Part shown: piece after piece, positions 6,255 through 13,609 of the stretch
Numbering within the stretch: position 1 is the first letter of the stretch
Layout: each line of letters begins with the position of its first letter
Assembly: GCA_027450105.1 (NCBI GenBank)
Contig: DAIDKJ010000012.1
Location: forward strand, 1-16,067
Length of the DNA: 16,067 bases
Source: Ferrovum sp.
GTDB taxonomy: Bacteria > Pseudomonadota > Gammaproteobacteria > Burkholderiales > Ferrovaceae
Direction: 5' to 3'
Notes under the pieces: model-generated
Database searches by the model: none
The model's input: the letters and a program-made list of their open reading frames with translations, nothing else
Told to the model about the DNA's origin: nothing
Made by a program: the position numbers and the translations under genes

Positions 6255-7922
6255 ATGCTATCTCAACTGAGCATCCGCAATGTGGTGATCGTAGAGCAAC
6301 TGGACCTTGAATTCGAGCCCGGATTTACGGTCCTGACCGGAGAAACGGGCGCCGGCAAGTCCATTCTCATCGAAGCGCTGTCACTGGCCTTGGGCGCACG
6401 CTGTGATGCGGCCACGGTACGCACCGGTGCCGAGCGCGCCGAAGTCACCGCAGTTTTCCAGGTTGCGCCGCAATCGCCTGCCATGCAATGGTTGATCCAA
6501 CAGGAACTTGGTGCGGAAGAAAACTGTTTGCTGCGCCGTGTGGTAGACCGTGGGGGGAAATCCCGCGCCTTCATCAATGGAACGCCGGTTACAGTGGCTC
6601 AATTGAAAGCCTTGGGAGAAATGCTGCTCGACATTCATGGTCAACATGCCCATCAATCACTCCAAAAGCCGTCTACCCAACGAGATCTTCTGGATGCCTT
6701 TGGGGCGTCCCTCTCCTTGGCCCGCGAGGTGAAGGGTGCCTTTGAGCGCTGGCAGGAACTGCACACCCGATGGCAACGTTGGCAGAGTGATCGTGCTCAT
6801 GTCCAGGAAGAACTGTCGTTCTGTAGCGAGCAACTGGAAATCCTGAAGACCTTGAACCTGGACGTGCAGGAGTGGCAAACCCTGCAAACAGACCATTTAC
6901 GCTTGAGCCATGCGGCCAGCCTGCAGGAAGGCACTCGCTGGAGTCTGGCCACGCTGGCCGAATCCGAGGGTGCCGTCCTCACCTTGCTGGAGCAGATTCT
7001 TCAGCGCCTGTCCCAGTTGGGCTCCTTTGATGCCACCTTGAACCCGGTGCTGGAATTGTTGCAACAAGGAGAAATCCAGCTCAAGGAAGCGTTGCACTTT
7101 TTGCGCCGTTACGTGCTGCAAGCCGAAGAGGATGAGGGCGCTTTGGCACAACTGGAGCAACGTCTGCAGGACATTCACGCCGTGGCACGACGCTACCGCA
7201 TGCGCCCCGAGGAACTGCCCGGCTATCAGGAACAATTGCAGCAGCGTTGGCAACAATTACAGCAGCAGGAATCGGGCGACTCACTGGCGCAGGCGGTGGC
7301 TCAGGCGCATACGAATTTTCTGGCGCAAGCAGAGCAGCTTGCGCGCGTGCGGCAACAGGGCGCACAGGCCTTGTCCCAAGCCGTTACTCAGCAGTTGACC
7401 GCGCTCGCCTTGGGGCAGGCACGTTTTCATGTGGCGCTGCAGGCCTTGCAGCAGCCCACCAGCCAGGGGTTGGAGACTGTGGAGTTTCAGGTTGCCACGC
7501 ATCCCACACAAACGCCCATGTCCTTGGCGCGCGTGGCTTCTGGAGGAGAGTTGTCGCGTTTGAGTCTAGCCATTCAAACGGTTTTGTCGGCGGTTTCCCA
7601 AACCCCCACGCTGATATTTGACGAGGTCGATACGGGCATTGGTGGTGGTGTTGCCGAAATCGTGGGACGTCTGCTACAACGTCTGGGCAATACCCATCAA
7701 GTGCTCTGTGTAACCCATCTCCCTCAGGTGGCGGCTTGTGGGCATCATCATTTTCAAGTAAAAAAAATCGAGCAAAACCAGGGGGTTGGCAGCGAGGTTA
7801 GACGTCTGAGGCAAGATGAGCGGGTGGAAGAAATCGCACGCATGCTGGGGGGAGTCACGCTAACCCCCACCATGCGTCAGCATGCGGCAGAAATCCTGAC
7901 AGAGGCCTGCGGACGATCATGA
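6255..7922 (+). CDS. recN: DNA repair protein RecN
   Basis: An SMC-like ATPase that acts early in recombinational repair of double-strand breaks. The 555 residues match the family (E. coli 553). Walker A is GETGAGKS (29-36). The middle (about 150-340) is rich in Gln, Leu and Glu with heptad character, the coiled-coil arms. The ABC signature SGGELSRL begins at residue 429, Walker B is TLIFDEVDTG with Asp456-Glu457, and the H-loop is VTHLPQVAA. An in-frame TGA at 6249-6251 excludes any longer start, so ATG 6255 is the first possible; no Shine-Dalgarno precedes it. RecN is SOS-induced in E. coli, but I see no LexA box here. The last six bases overlap the orn stop on the other strand. A run of eight A residues lies at 7760-7767. 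Confidence 0.97.
   Translation: MLSQLSIRNVVIVEQLDLEFEPGFTVLTGETGAGKSILIEALSLALGARCDAATVRTGAERAEVTAVFQVAPQSPAMQWLIQQELGAEENCLLRRVVDRGGKSRAFINGTPVTVAQLKALGEMLLDIHGQHAHQSLQKPSTQRDLLDAFGASLSLAREVKGAFERWQELHTRWQRWQSDRAHVQEELSFCSEQLEILKTLNLDVQEWQTLQTDHLRLSHAASLQEGTRWSLATLAESEGAVLTLLEQILQRLSQLGSFDATLNPVLELLQQGEIQLKEALHFLRRYVLQAEEDEGALAQLEQRLQDIHAVARRYRMRPEELPGYQEQLQQRWQQLQQQESGDSLAQAVAQAHTNFLAQAEQLARVRQQGAQALSQAVTQQLTALALGQARFHVALQALQQPTSQGLETVEFQVATHPTQTPMSLARVASGGELSRLSLAIQTVLSAVSQTPTLIFDEVDTGIGGGVAEIVGRLLQRLGNTHQVLCVTHLPQVAACGHHHFQVKKIEQNQGVGSEVRRLRQDERVEEIARMLGGVTLTPTMRQHAAEILTEACGRS
7760..7767 (+). other. A8 homopolymer forming an A_AAA_AAA slippery heptamer in recN
   Basis: Codons GTA-AAA-AAA-ATC (residues 502-505 of RecN) create eight consecutive A, in the phase A_AAA_AAA that favours -1 ribosomal slippage and RNA-polymerase slippage. 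A -1 shift here would add about a dozen codons and stop at TAG 7799-7801, removing the last 50 or so residues. The sequence is seen directly; any slippage is inference. Confidence 0.4.
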
Positions 7923-8483
7923 GCCGGAAGGCGTCTCTTCCAGGCGCAGAAAATGTTCGCGATAATGGCGCAGTTCCGCGATGGATTCCATGATATCTGC
8001 CAAGGCTTCGTGTTTTCCGGATTTTTTGAATGCGCCGTATACCGACGGTCTCCAGCGCTTGGACAATTCTTTCAGGGTGCTCACATCCAGGTTGCGATAA
8101 TGGAAATAGCGTTCCAGTTCGGGCATGGATTGCGCCATGAAACGGCGATCCTGGCAAATGGAATTGCCACACATGGGGGATTCGCCGGCGGGCACATGAA
8201 GCCTCAAAAACTCCAGTAGAATCGACTCGGCTTGCCCTTCGTTCAGGGTCGAATGCTGCACCCGTTCGATCAGGCCCGACTTGGCATGAGTGCTTTTATT
8301 CCATTGATCCATTCCGGATAACAGGGCAGCTGATTGATGAATGGCCAGTACAGGTCCCTCGGCCACCCAATTGAGTTGACTGTCCGTAATCACCAGGGCA
8401 ACCTCGATGATGCGGTCCCGCTGCGGATCCAGACCGGTCATTTCCATGTCCACCCAGATGAGATGATTTTTATCTTGTGCCAT
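7917..8483 (-). CDS. orn: Oligoribonuclease
   Basis: A 3'-5' exoribonuclease that degrades di- to short oligonucleotides (including pGpG from cyclic di-GMP breakdown) to mononucleotides in the cytoplasm. At 188 residues it fits the DEDDh family (E. coli 181). The catalytic set is visible: Asp12 and Glu14 in WVDMEMTGLDP, Asp in GNSICQDRRFM, and the final His and Asp in KHEALADI. ATG 8483 is the only possible N-terminal start, since an in-frame TGA lies three codons upstream. Its own ribosome site is weak (GAGG 4 nt away), whereas a perfect AGGAGG lies 19 nt upstream and points at out-of-frame ATGs. The stop overlaps recN's by 6 bp. It is divergent from the M48 protease gene. Confidence 0.97.
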   Translation of the reverse strand: MAQDKNHLIWVDMEMTGLDPQRDRIIEVALVITDSQLNWVAEGPVLAIHQSAALLSGMDQWNKSTHAKSGLIERVQHSTLNEGQAESILLEFLRLHVPAGESPMCGNSICQDRRFMAQSMPELERYFHYRNLDVSTLKELSKRWRPSVYGAFKKSGKHEALADIMESIAELRHYREHFLRLEETPSGS

Positions 8484-8493
8484 AATGCCTCAT
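8470..8493 (-). CDS. Possible 7-codon mini-ORF overlapping the orn start
   Basis: On the minus strand AGGAGG (8508-8503) sits 9 nt before an ATG at 8493-8491, an ideal spacing, and that ORF encodes MRHYGTR then TAA (8472-8470). It is out of frame with orn and spans the orn start codon (8483). Another ATG at 8500, only 2 nt from AGGAGG, opens a 20-codon ORF that ends at 8438. Terminating ribosomes could re-start at orn, or the mini-ORF could limit orn expression. It could also be that AGGAGG simply serves orn with a long spacing. Confidence 0.3.
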   Translation of the reverse strand: MRHYGTR

Positions 8494-8512
8494 TGTTCAT
8501 TGCCTCCTAAGC

Positions 8513-8541
8513 ATATTACCTGTGAATTCACTCTGTTGTAA
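8513..8541 (-). promoter_or_regulatory. Candidate promoter for orn
   Basis: Reading leftward, TTACAA (8541-8536) and TAATAT (8518-8513) are separated by 17 bp. They match the -35 and -10 consensus at 3 and 4 of 6 positions. The predicted start would be near 8506, close to the AGGAGG, giving a very short leader. The assignment rests on spacing and position more than on sequence. Confidence 0.3.
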
Positions 8542-8550
8542 GGCGCTACC

Positions 8551-9810
8551 ATGAGCGCTGCCCCCCTGTTTGGGGCGTTCTTTTTATTCTTGCTGGCTTT
8601 GGTGACCGTGGCCCGCTTGGGGTTGGCCCTGCGCCAGATGGGGTATGTCCGGCGCCATCGGTGGGCAGTGCCTCCGGCTTTTCAGGCGCGTGTACCCCTT
8701 GCCCAGCATCAAAAGGCTGCAGACTACACCAGTGCCAAAACCCAGTTGCGCATGATACAGATTCTGCTGGAAGTGATGTTACTGTGCGCTTTCACCTGGG
8801 GGGGAGGGCTGGACCAGCTCGATCAGTGGCTGCGCTCCTGGCCGTCGTTGCCGGTTTGGGGGAAAAATTTGTTGCTGGTGGGGGCAGTGTTGTTACTCGG
8901 AGCTTTGGTGGAACTTCCCTTGACGTTGTACGCCACCTTTGGTGTGGAGGCTCGTTTCGGCTTCAATCGCATCACCCCCCGGTTGTTCCTCACCGATTTG
9001 TTGCGCGAGGCCGTGTTGTCCATTCTGCTGGGGGCGCCTGTATTGCTGACGGCCATCTGGATGATGCAGTCCTTGGGAAGTTTGTGGTGGCTGTGGGCTT
9101 GGGGCGCCTGGATGCTCTTCAACATTTTTTTGCTGGCCCTATATCCGGTGTGGATTGCGCCGCTCTTCAACCGGTTTACTCCTTTGCCCGAGGGGGAACT
9201 GCGCCAGCGCGTAGAAGCCTTGCTGCAGCGCTGTGGATTTCAGTCCAGCGGCCTGTTCGTCATGGACGGTTCCAGGCGCTCCAGTCATGGAAACGCGTAT
9301 TTCACGGGGTTTGGAAAAAATCGGCGGGTGGTCTTTTTTGACACCTTGTTGGACAAATTGGATGCGGCCGAAACAGAGGCTGTGCTAGCCCATGAATTGG
9401 GCCATTATCGTCGGCACCATGTGCAACGTCGGATGATCCTGATGTTTGTCATGAGCCTGTTGTTTCTGGCACTTTTGGGGGAACTCCAGCAGGCCCCCTG
9501 GTTTTATGCCGGATTGGGCGTACACCTCCCGGGAACTGCCGTTGCGTTGATCCTGTTCATGTTGGTGGTGCCGGTGCTGTCATTCCCCTTGCAACCGCTC
9601 ATGAGCTATTATTCCCGGCGTCACGAGTTCGAGGCCGATGCCTATGCGGCCAGCCAGGTTCCTGCAGAGGCCCTGATCCATGCGCTATTGAAGCTCTATC
9701 AGGATAATGCCTCCACTCTGACGCCCGACCCTCTGCATTCCCTCATCTACGATTCTCATCCCCCAGCGGCGCAGCGGATTGCGCAGCTGACGTTGTTGGC
9801 CGCCGATTGA
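8551..9810 (+). CDS. Ste24-type M48 family membrane metalloprotease
   Basis: An integral inner-membrane zinc endopeptidase of 419 residues related to the CAAX protease Ste24. The zinc motif HELGH lies at residues 281-285 and the third ligand in the EAD motif of FEADAYA (Glu361). Several hydrophobic segments are visible: about 5-27, 68-87, 103-125, 150-170, 178-200, and two after the HExxH (about 295-313 and 328-350). The SHGNAYFTGFGKNRRVVFFDTLL stretch before the zinc motif is a family hallmark. Bacteria lack CAAX prenylation as known in eukaryotes, so the substrate is unknown; membrane protein quality control is a reasonable guess. The start ATG 8551 has TAAGG about 8 nt upstream. Its stop overlaps the rsgA start by 3-4 nt. 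The orn / M48 / rsgA order is seen in other Betaproteobacteria. Confidence 0.93.
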   Translation: MSAAPLFGAFFLFLLALVTVARLGLALRQMGYVRRHRWAVPPAFQARVPLAQHQKAADYTSAKTQLRMIQILLEVMLLCAFTWGGGLDQLDQWLRSWPSLPVWGKNLLLVGAVLLLGALVELPLTLYATFGVEARFGFNRITPRLFLTDLLREAVLSILLGAPVLLTAIWMMQSLGSLWWLWAWGAWMLFNIFLLALYPVWIAPLFNRFTPLPEGELRQRVEALLQRCGFQSSGLFVMDGSRRSSHGNAYFTGFGKNRRVVFFDTLLDKLDAAETEAVLAHELGHYRRHHVQRRMILMFVMSLLFLALLGELQQAPWFYAGLGVHLPGTAVALILFMLVVPVLSFPLQPLMSYYSRRHEFEADAYAASQVPAEALIHALLKLYQDNASTLTPDPLHSLIYDSHPPAAQRIAQLTLLAAD

Positions 9811-10733
9811 AATCCCTGCGGCGTATCGGCCGGGTGGTTGCAACCTATGGGCGACATTACGACGTGCAGGAACACCGCGTAGAAGCCCTGTTGCCGGAGG
9901 ACTGGGCCCTGTTTCAGTGCGTGCGCCGGGGCAAACGGCACGACGTGGCCTGCGGAGACGAGGTGGAGTTTGTCAGTGACTCCACGGGGCAGGGAGTTAT
10001 CGAAACCGTTTTGCCACGACGCAATCTGTTATACCGTGCTGACGGGCAGCGCGAAAAAATGCTGGCGTCCAATCTGGACCTCGTCCTGGTGGTGCTGGCT
10101 CCGGAACCCACACCCAGCGAGGCCTTGTTGTCACATGCCCTGGTGGCAGCCCAGTCCGCTGGCATCGAAGCCTGGATCATTCTGAACAAGAAGGATCTGG
10201 CGCAGATGGAGGGCTTGTCGCAGGCCCTGGACTATTATCGCTTGCTGGGCTATTCCGTGCTGGAAATGAGTGCTCTGGAAAATTGCGACGCGTTGCGGGC
10301 GCTGGTTTCGCAGCGTGTCAGTCTGCTGGTTGGACAATCTGGCATGGGTAAATCCACGCTCGTGAATGGCTTGGCCCCCCAGGCTCGGGCACAGACCAAC
10401 ACTATTTCAGAAGCCTTGGATAGTGGGCGCCATACCACCACCTTCACCCGTTATTATCCCTTGGATCCAGCCCAACCCGGCAGCGGAGGCGGTTTGATCG
10501 ATTCTCCCGGATTGCAGGCTTTCGGCTTGTCTTACTTGCGACCAGAACAAATCGTGCAAGCTTTTCCGGAGTTTGAACGCTTGTTGGGCCAATGTCGCTT
10601 TGCCAATTGCCGGCACCTGACAGAGCCCGATTGTGCTTTTCGGGCGTGGGCTCGGGGCAACACGCAACGCCTGGCCCGATTGGGCTATCTGGTGCAACTG
10701 CAAGCCGCAAGCACTGTGAAACGTCATTTGTAA
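9807..10733 (+). CDS. rsgA: Small-ribosomal-subunit biogenesis GTPase RsgA
   Basis: A circularly permuted GTPase that checks late 30S assembly, with GTP hydrolysis stimulated by the ribosome. The 308 residues contain an N-terminal OB-fold (about 5-70), then the G motifs in permuted order: G4 NKKD (127-130), G5 SAL, G1 GQSGMGKS (176-183), G2 in GRHTTTFTRYY, and G3 DSPG. The C-terminal zinc site is C263-x4-C268-x-H270-x5-C276, exactly the family pattern. The start is a TTG at 9807 whose TG is shared with the TGA of the M48 gene; no ATG exists before the conserved GRVVATYGRHY segment, and the next candidate, a GTG inside that segment, would remove part of the OB-fold. Translation therefore looks coupled to the upstream gene. 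It converges on dsbD with 9 bp between stops. Confidence 0.96.
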   Translation: MKSLRRIGRVVATYGRHYDVQEHRVEALLPEDWALFQCVRRGKRHDVACGDEVEFVSDSTGQGVIETVLPRRNLLYRADGQREKMLASNLDLVLVVLAPEPTPSEALLSHALVAAQSAGIEAWIILNKKDLAQMEGLSQALDYYRLLGYSVLEMSALENCDALRALVSQRVSLLVGQSGMGKSTLVNGLAPQARAQTNTISEALDSGRHTTTFTRYYPLDPAQPGSGGGLIDSPGLQAFGLSYLRPEQIVQAFPEFERLLGQCRFANCRHLTEPDCAFRAWARGNTQRLARLGYLVQLQAASTVKRHL

Positions 10734-10742
10734 GGGTGACGG

Positions 10743-12368
10743 TTACTGGAAATAACGCTGCAAGTGTGCTTTGAACTGAGGCTCTGCCACATACCCTGCC
10801 AGACGGGCGTTTTCCAGCTCCCGACCTTGAGAGTCAAAAAACAGGGTTCCTGGGGGACCAAATAAGCCAAAGCGGTTCAGTAATGCTTTGTCTTCGGGGG
10901 TATTGTGGGTCACGTCCGCCCGTAACAGGAGGCCACGACCCAACAAATTTTTGATGTCGGGCTGGGTAAATACTTTCTGGTCCATTTCCACGCACGAGAC
11001 ACACCAGTCGGCATAAAAATCCAGCATGACCGGGCGATGCTGGGCAGAAGCTTGGTGGATGGCCTCGTTCAGTTCGGCATTGGAGTGGATGGTGGTGAAC
11101 TCCGGAGCGCCTGCTCCTGTGCGTGAACCCAGCAAGGGCATGACGATCCACAGCGCAACTCCCAGCAGCAGCACTCCAAAAAATCGTTTGACCCAGACCA
11201 TCCAATGGCCTGCACGGGGCAGCAGTGCGCCGGCCGAGGTGCCGATGGCCAGCAGAGGAGATCCCATCCCCAGAGCCATGACAAACAGGGCGCTTCCGCC
11301 CAGCACCACGTTCCGGGTTTGGGCAATATACAGGAGTCCTCCAGCCAGAGGAGCCGCCACGCAGGGGCCCATCACCAGCGCCGAGAGCGCACCCATCAAG
11401 CCCACCCCCAGATGTCGGCCGCCAGGGAGTCGCGCCGAAGCCAGATTGAGACGATTTTGCAAGGCTAGAGGGAGCTGCAGTTGGTAGAGGTCGAACATGG
11501 AAAGCGCAAGCGCCGCAAACAACAGGGCGCTGGCGATTTGTACTGCGGGGGTTTGCAGGGCATTGGACAGAAGCGTACCCGAAAGTCCGGCCAGAACGCC
11601 GGCAGCTGCGTAGGTCAGCGCCATGCCCAGAACATACGTCAGGGACAAACTGAAGGCGCGGGATTTGGTGATCTGGCTTCCTTGCCCGGCAATGATGCCG
11701 GAAAGAATGGGAATCATGGGGAAAAGGCAGGGCGTGAGGGCCAAAAGCAGCCCAAAACCAAAGAAACTGGCGAGTACCCACAGGGGTTTCGCGTCTTTCA
11801 GATAGTTGGCAAAAGCCACAGGGTTGGCGCTATCCCGGCTCGGAGCGCTAGAAACCGTATCTTCCAGGCCGTTGGAACGATACGTGGTGGTGCTTGCCAC
11901 ACGGGTGAAATCGAGCGTCGTGGGGGGGTAACAGATGCCCTGCTCGGCGCAGCCTTGGTAGGTGATGGCCAGCGTTTCGGGCAAGGGAAGGGATGCCGTG
12001 AAGGTCACATCGAAAGGATGGTGATAGACCCATACCAAACCAAAGCTGGGGTCTTGCTTGCTCTCGGCAGGGGGGAATCGCAGCTCGAAGGGGGTGTTAT
12101 CGGGAACGGCGTGAATCTTGATGCGATCGCGATAAAGATAGTAGCCCGGTGCGGGGTTGAATCGCACCGTAAAATCCCTGCCAGCGTTGACTGCAACCTG
12201 CAGGGTGAAGGCTTCTTCCGGCATCAGAAAGGTGCGGTGCGGGGGAAGACTGGAGGATAACGCCTGGGGCAGAGCGGGCGAAGTGGTGGGCAAACCCTCC
12301 ACCGCCAACAGGCTGGATGAAAACTGCCACGACAGGAGCAGGAGAAATAGGCGCAGCATCGAGTTCAT
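10743..12368 (-). CDS. dsbD: Thiol:disulfide interchange protein DsbD
   Basis: Carries reducing power from cytoplasmic thioredoxin across the inner membrane to periplasmic partners such as DsbC and cytochrome c maturation proteins. From ATG 12368 it has 541 residues. A signal peptide covers about 1-22 (MLRLFLLLLSWQFSSSLLA). The periplasmic alpha domain holds the C140-x5-C146 pair in CAEQGICYPP. The eight-helix membrane domain holds Cys214 in TPCLFPMIP and Cys336 in GPCVAAP. The C-terminal thioredoxin-like domain has the DWCVSC motif (Cys456, Cys459). So all six redox cysteines are present. GGAG lies 4 nt before ATG 12368; a TTG at 12395 would lengthen the ORF by nine polar residues and is less likely, and ATG 12359 is also possible. 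It follows queG on the same strand after 41 nt. Confidence 0.96.
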   Translation of the reverse strand: MNSMLRLFLLLLSWQFSSSLLAVEGLPTTSPALPQALSSSLPPHRTFLMPEEAFTLQVAVNAGRDFTVRFNPAPGYYLYRDRIKIHAVPDNTPFELRFPPAESKQDPSFGLVWVYHHPFDVTFTASLPLPETLAITYQGCAEQGICYPPTTLDFTRVASTTTYRSNGLEDTVSSAPSRDSANPVAFANYLKDAKPLWVLASFFGFGLLLALTPCLFPMIPILSGIIAGQGSQITKSRAFSLSLTYVLGMALTYAAAGVLAGLSGTLLSNALQTPAVQIASALLFAALALSMFDLYQLQLPLALQNRLNLASARLPGGRHLGVGLMGALSALVMGPCVAAPLAGGLLYIAQTRNVVLGGSALFVMALGMGSPLLAIGTSAGALLPRAGHWMVWVKRFFGVLLLGVALWIVMPLLGSRTGAGAPEFTTIHSNAELNEAIHQASAQHRPVMLDFYADWCVSCVEMDQKVFTQPDIKNLLGRGLLLRADVTHNTPEDKALLNRFGLFGPPGTLFFDSQGRELENARLAGYVAEPQFKAHLQRYFQ

Positions 12369-12409
12369 GGGTCTCCGCGAACGCAAAAACGACAATCTCG
12401 TAGTTTAAC

Positions 12410-13564
12410 TCAAATTCCTGATGGGGCAGAAGGGGCTCTACTCTGGGCCAGCGGTGCAGTCTGTAGCCGGTGCAAAGCCCAGTTCACATGTTCGCGCACC
12501 AGTGCGGAAGGATGGCTTTGACGTTGCGCCAGAGCGGCCCGACTGCGTATGTTTGCGGGTGCATTGCCCAAGGCCACGGCAATATTGCGCAACCAGCGTT
12601 CGTGGCCGATGCGCAGGATGGGAGAGCCAGCCAGGTTTTGCTGAAACGTGTTGGTGTCCCAGGACAATAAATCGCACAGAGTGGTCGTGTCCAGTTCTTT
12701 GCGTCGAGCAAAGTCGTCCACGGTGCCATACTGCGCAAATCGGTTCCAGGGGCATACCAACTGACAGTCATCACACCCATAGATTCTGTTTCCCATGAGT
12801 GGGCGCAAGGATTCTGGAATGGATCCTTTGAGCTCGATGGTGAGGTACGAAATACAGCGTCTGGCATCCAGTTGATAGGGAGCGACAATGGCTCCGGTGG
12901 GGCAAAGCGTTAGGCATCGAGTGCATGTGCCACAATGATGGGCGTTGCTGTGCGCATCGATGGGCAAGGGAATATCGGTAAAAATCTCCCCCAGAAAAAA
13001 GAAAGAGCCGGCCTTGCGATCGAGCAACAAGGTATGCTTGCCGCGCCAGCCCAACCCGCAATTTTGGGCCAGTTCCACTTCCAGGACGGGTGCGCTGTCG
13101 GTGAAGACCCGAGCACTAAAGTGGGGGGTCTCGGAGGCATCGGGATGCCAGCCCAGATCCTGCGCCCGGCGCTGCAGCGCTTGAACCAAACTCTGCAGAC
13201 GTTGCCGCAGCACCTGATGATAATCGCGTCCCAGGGCATAACGGGAGATATAACCCTGATGCGGATCTTCCAGGGCCTTCAAAGCCTGACCCGGAGATTC
13301 TTGAAGGTAGGGCATGCGCACACTGAGAACGCGTACGGTCCCCGGATGCAAACGTTGTGGGGATGTGCGCAAGTGGGCATGGCGGGCCATGAATCCCATC
13401 TCGCCGTGAAATCCCCGGGCCAACCAGGTCTCCAGCCAATTCCTGGCCGCAGGCAGGTCATCCGGTTTGCCCACTCGAACCTGATCAAAGCCCGCCTGAC
13501 GGGTCAGTTCCAGCAGATCCTGCTTCAGTTGGTGCAGCAAGGGTGTATGCAAGTCGCTGGGCAT
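12410..13564 (-). CDS. queG: Epoxyqueuosine reductase
   Basis: A cobalamin- and iron-sulfur-dependent enzyme that reduces epoxyqueuosine to queuosine in the wobble position of tRNAs with GUN anticodons, the last step of the pathway. The 384 residues include the catalytic-domain block FTDSAPVLEVELAQNCGLGWRGKHTLLL with the conserved Asp. Two [4Fe-4S] clusters are formed by cysteines at 211, 214, 217 and 221 (CGTCTRCLTLCP) and 237, 264, 267 and 271 (CDDCQLVCP). The C-terminal part resembles the HEAT-like extension of full-length QueG (ALGNAPANIRSRAALAQRQ). The start at 13564 has no Shine-Dalgarno but a -10-like TAGAAT ends 6 nt upstream. It is divergent from tsaE (45 nt gap) and likely cotranscribed with dsbD. 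Confidence 0.96.
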   Translation of the reverse strand: MPSDLHTPLLHQLKQDLLELTRQAGFDQVRVGKPDDLPAARNWLETWLARGFHGEMGFMARHAHLRTSPQRLHPGTVRVLSVRMPYLQESPGQALKALEDPHQGYISRYALGRDYHQVLRQRLQSLVQALQRRAQDLGWHPDASETPHFSARVFTDSAPVLEVELAQNCGLGWRGKHTLLLDRKAGSFFFLGEIFTDIPLPIDAHSNAHHCGTCTRCLTLCPTGAIVAPYQLDARRCISYLTIELKGSIPESLRPLMGNRIYGCDDCQLVCPWNRFAQYGTVDDFARRKELDTTTLCDLLSWDTNTFQQNLAGSPILRIGHERWLRNIAVALGNAPANIRSRAALAQRQSHPSALVREHVNWALHRLQTAPLAQSRAPSAPSGI

Positions 13565-13570
13565 GATAGG

Positions 13571-13576
13571 ATTCTA
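13571..13576 (-). promoter_or_regulatory. Candidate -10 element for queG
   Basis: On the minus strand TAGAAT (13576-13571; 5 of 6 to TATAAT) ends exactly 6 nt before the queG ATG. No convincing -35 is found 16-18 bp further upstream. If active, transcription would start at or beside the ATG, so the mRNA would be leaderless, consistent with the lack of a Shine-Dalgarno. On the opposite strand TGA-TAGGAT (13564-13572) is a weaker extended -10 candidate for tsaE. Confidence 0.3.
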
Positions 13577-13609
13577 GCGCACCTATCCCCCTGTTTGCTT
13601 GAGTGATTC

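Noticed and set aside
6241..6258. CTGTATTGACTCATGC near the recN start as a LexA box.
   Set aside because: Has the CTGTAT half-site, but the second half (ACAG) is missing.
8661..9341. 226-codon plus-strand frame within the M48 protease gene in another frame.
   Set aside because: Out-of-frame shadow; the M48 frame shows membrane helices and the HExxH motif, this one shows nothing.
11481..12260. Long open frame (259 codons) on the plus strand opposite dsbD.
   Set aside because: It is fully antisense to a clear dsbD with all six redox cysteines; the translation is low-complexity and Gly/Arg/Gln-rich with no family resemblance.
12935..13606. 223-codon plus-strand frame opposite queG.
   Set aside because: Antisense shadow of queG, whose iron-sulfur motifs are all intact.
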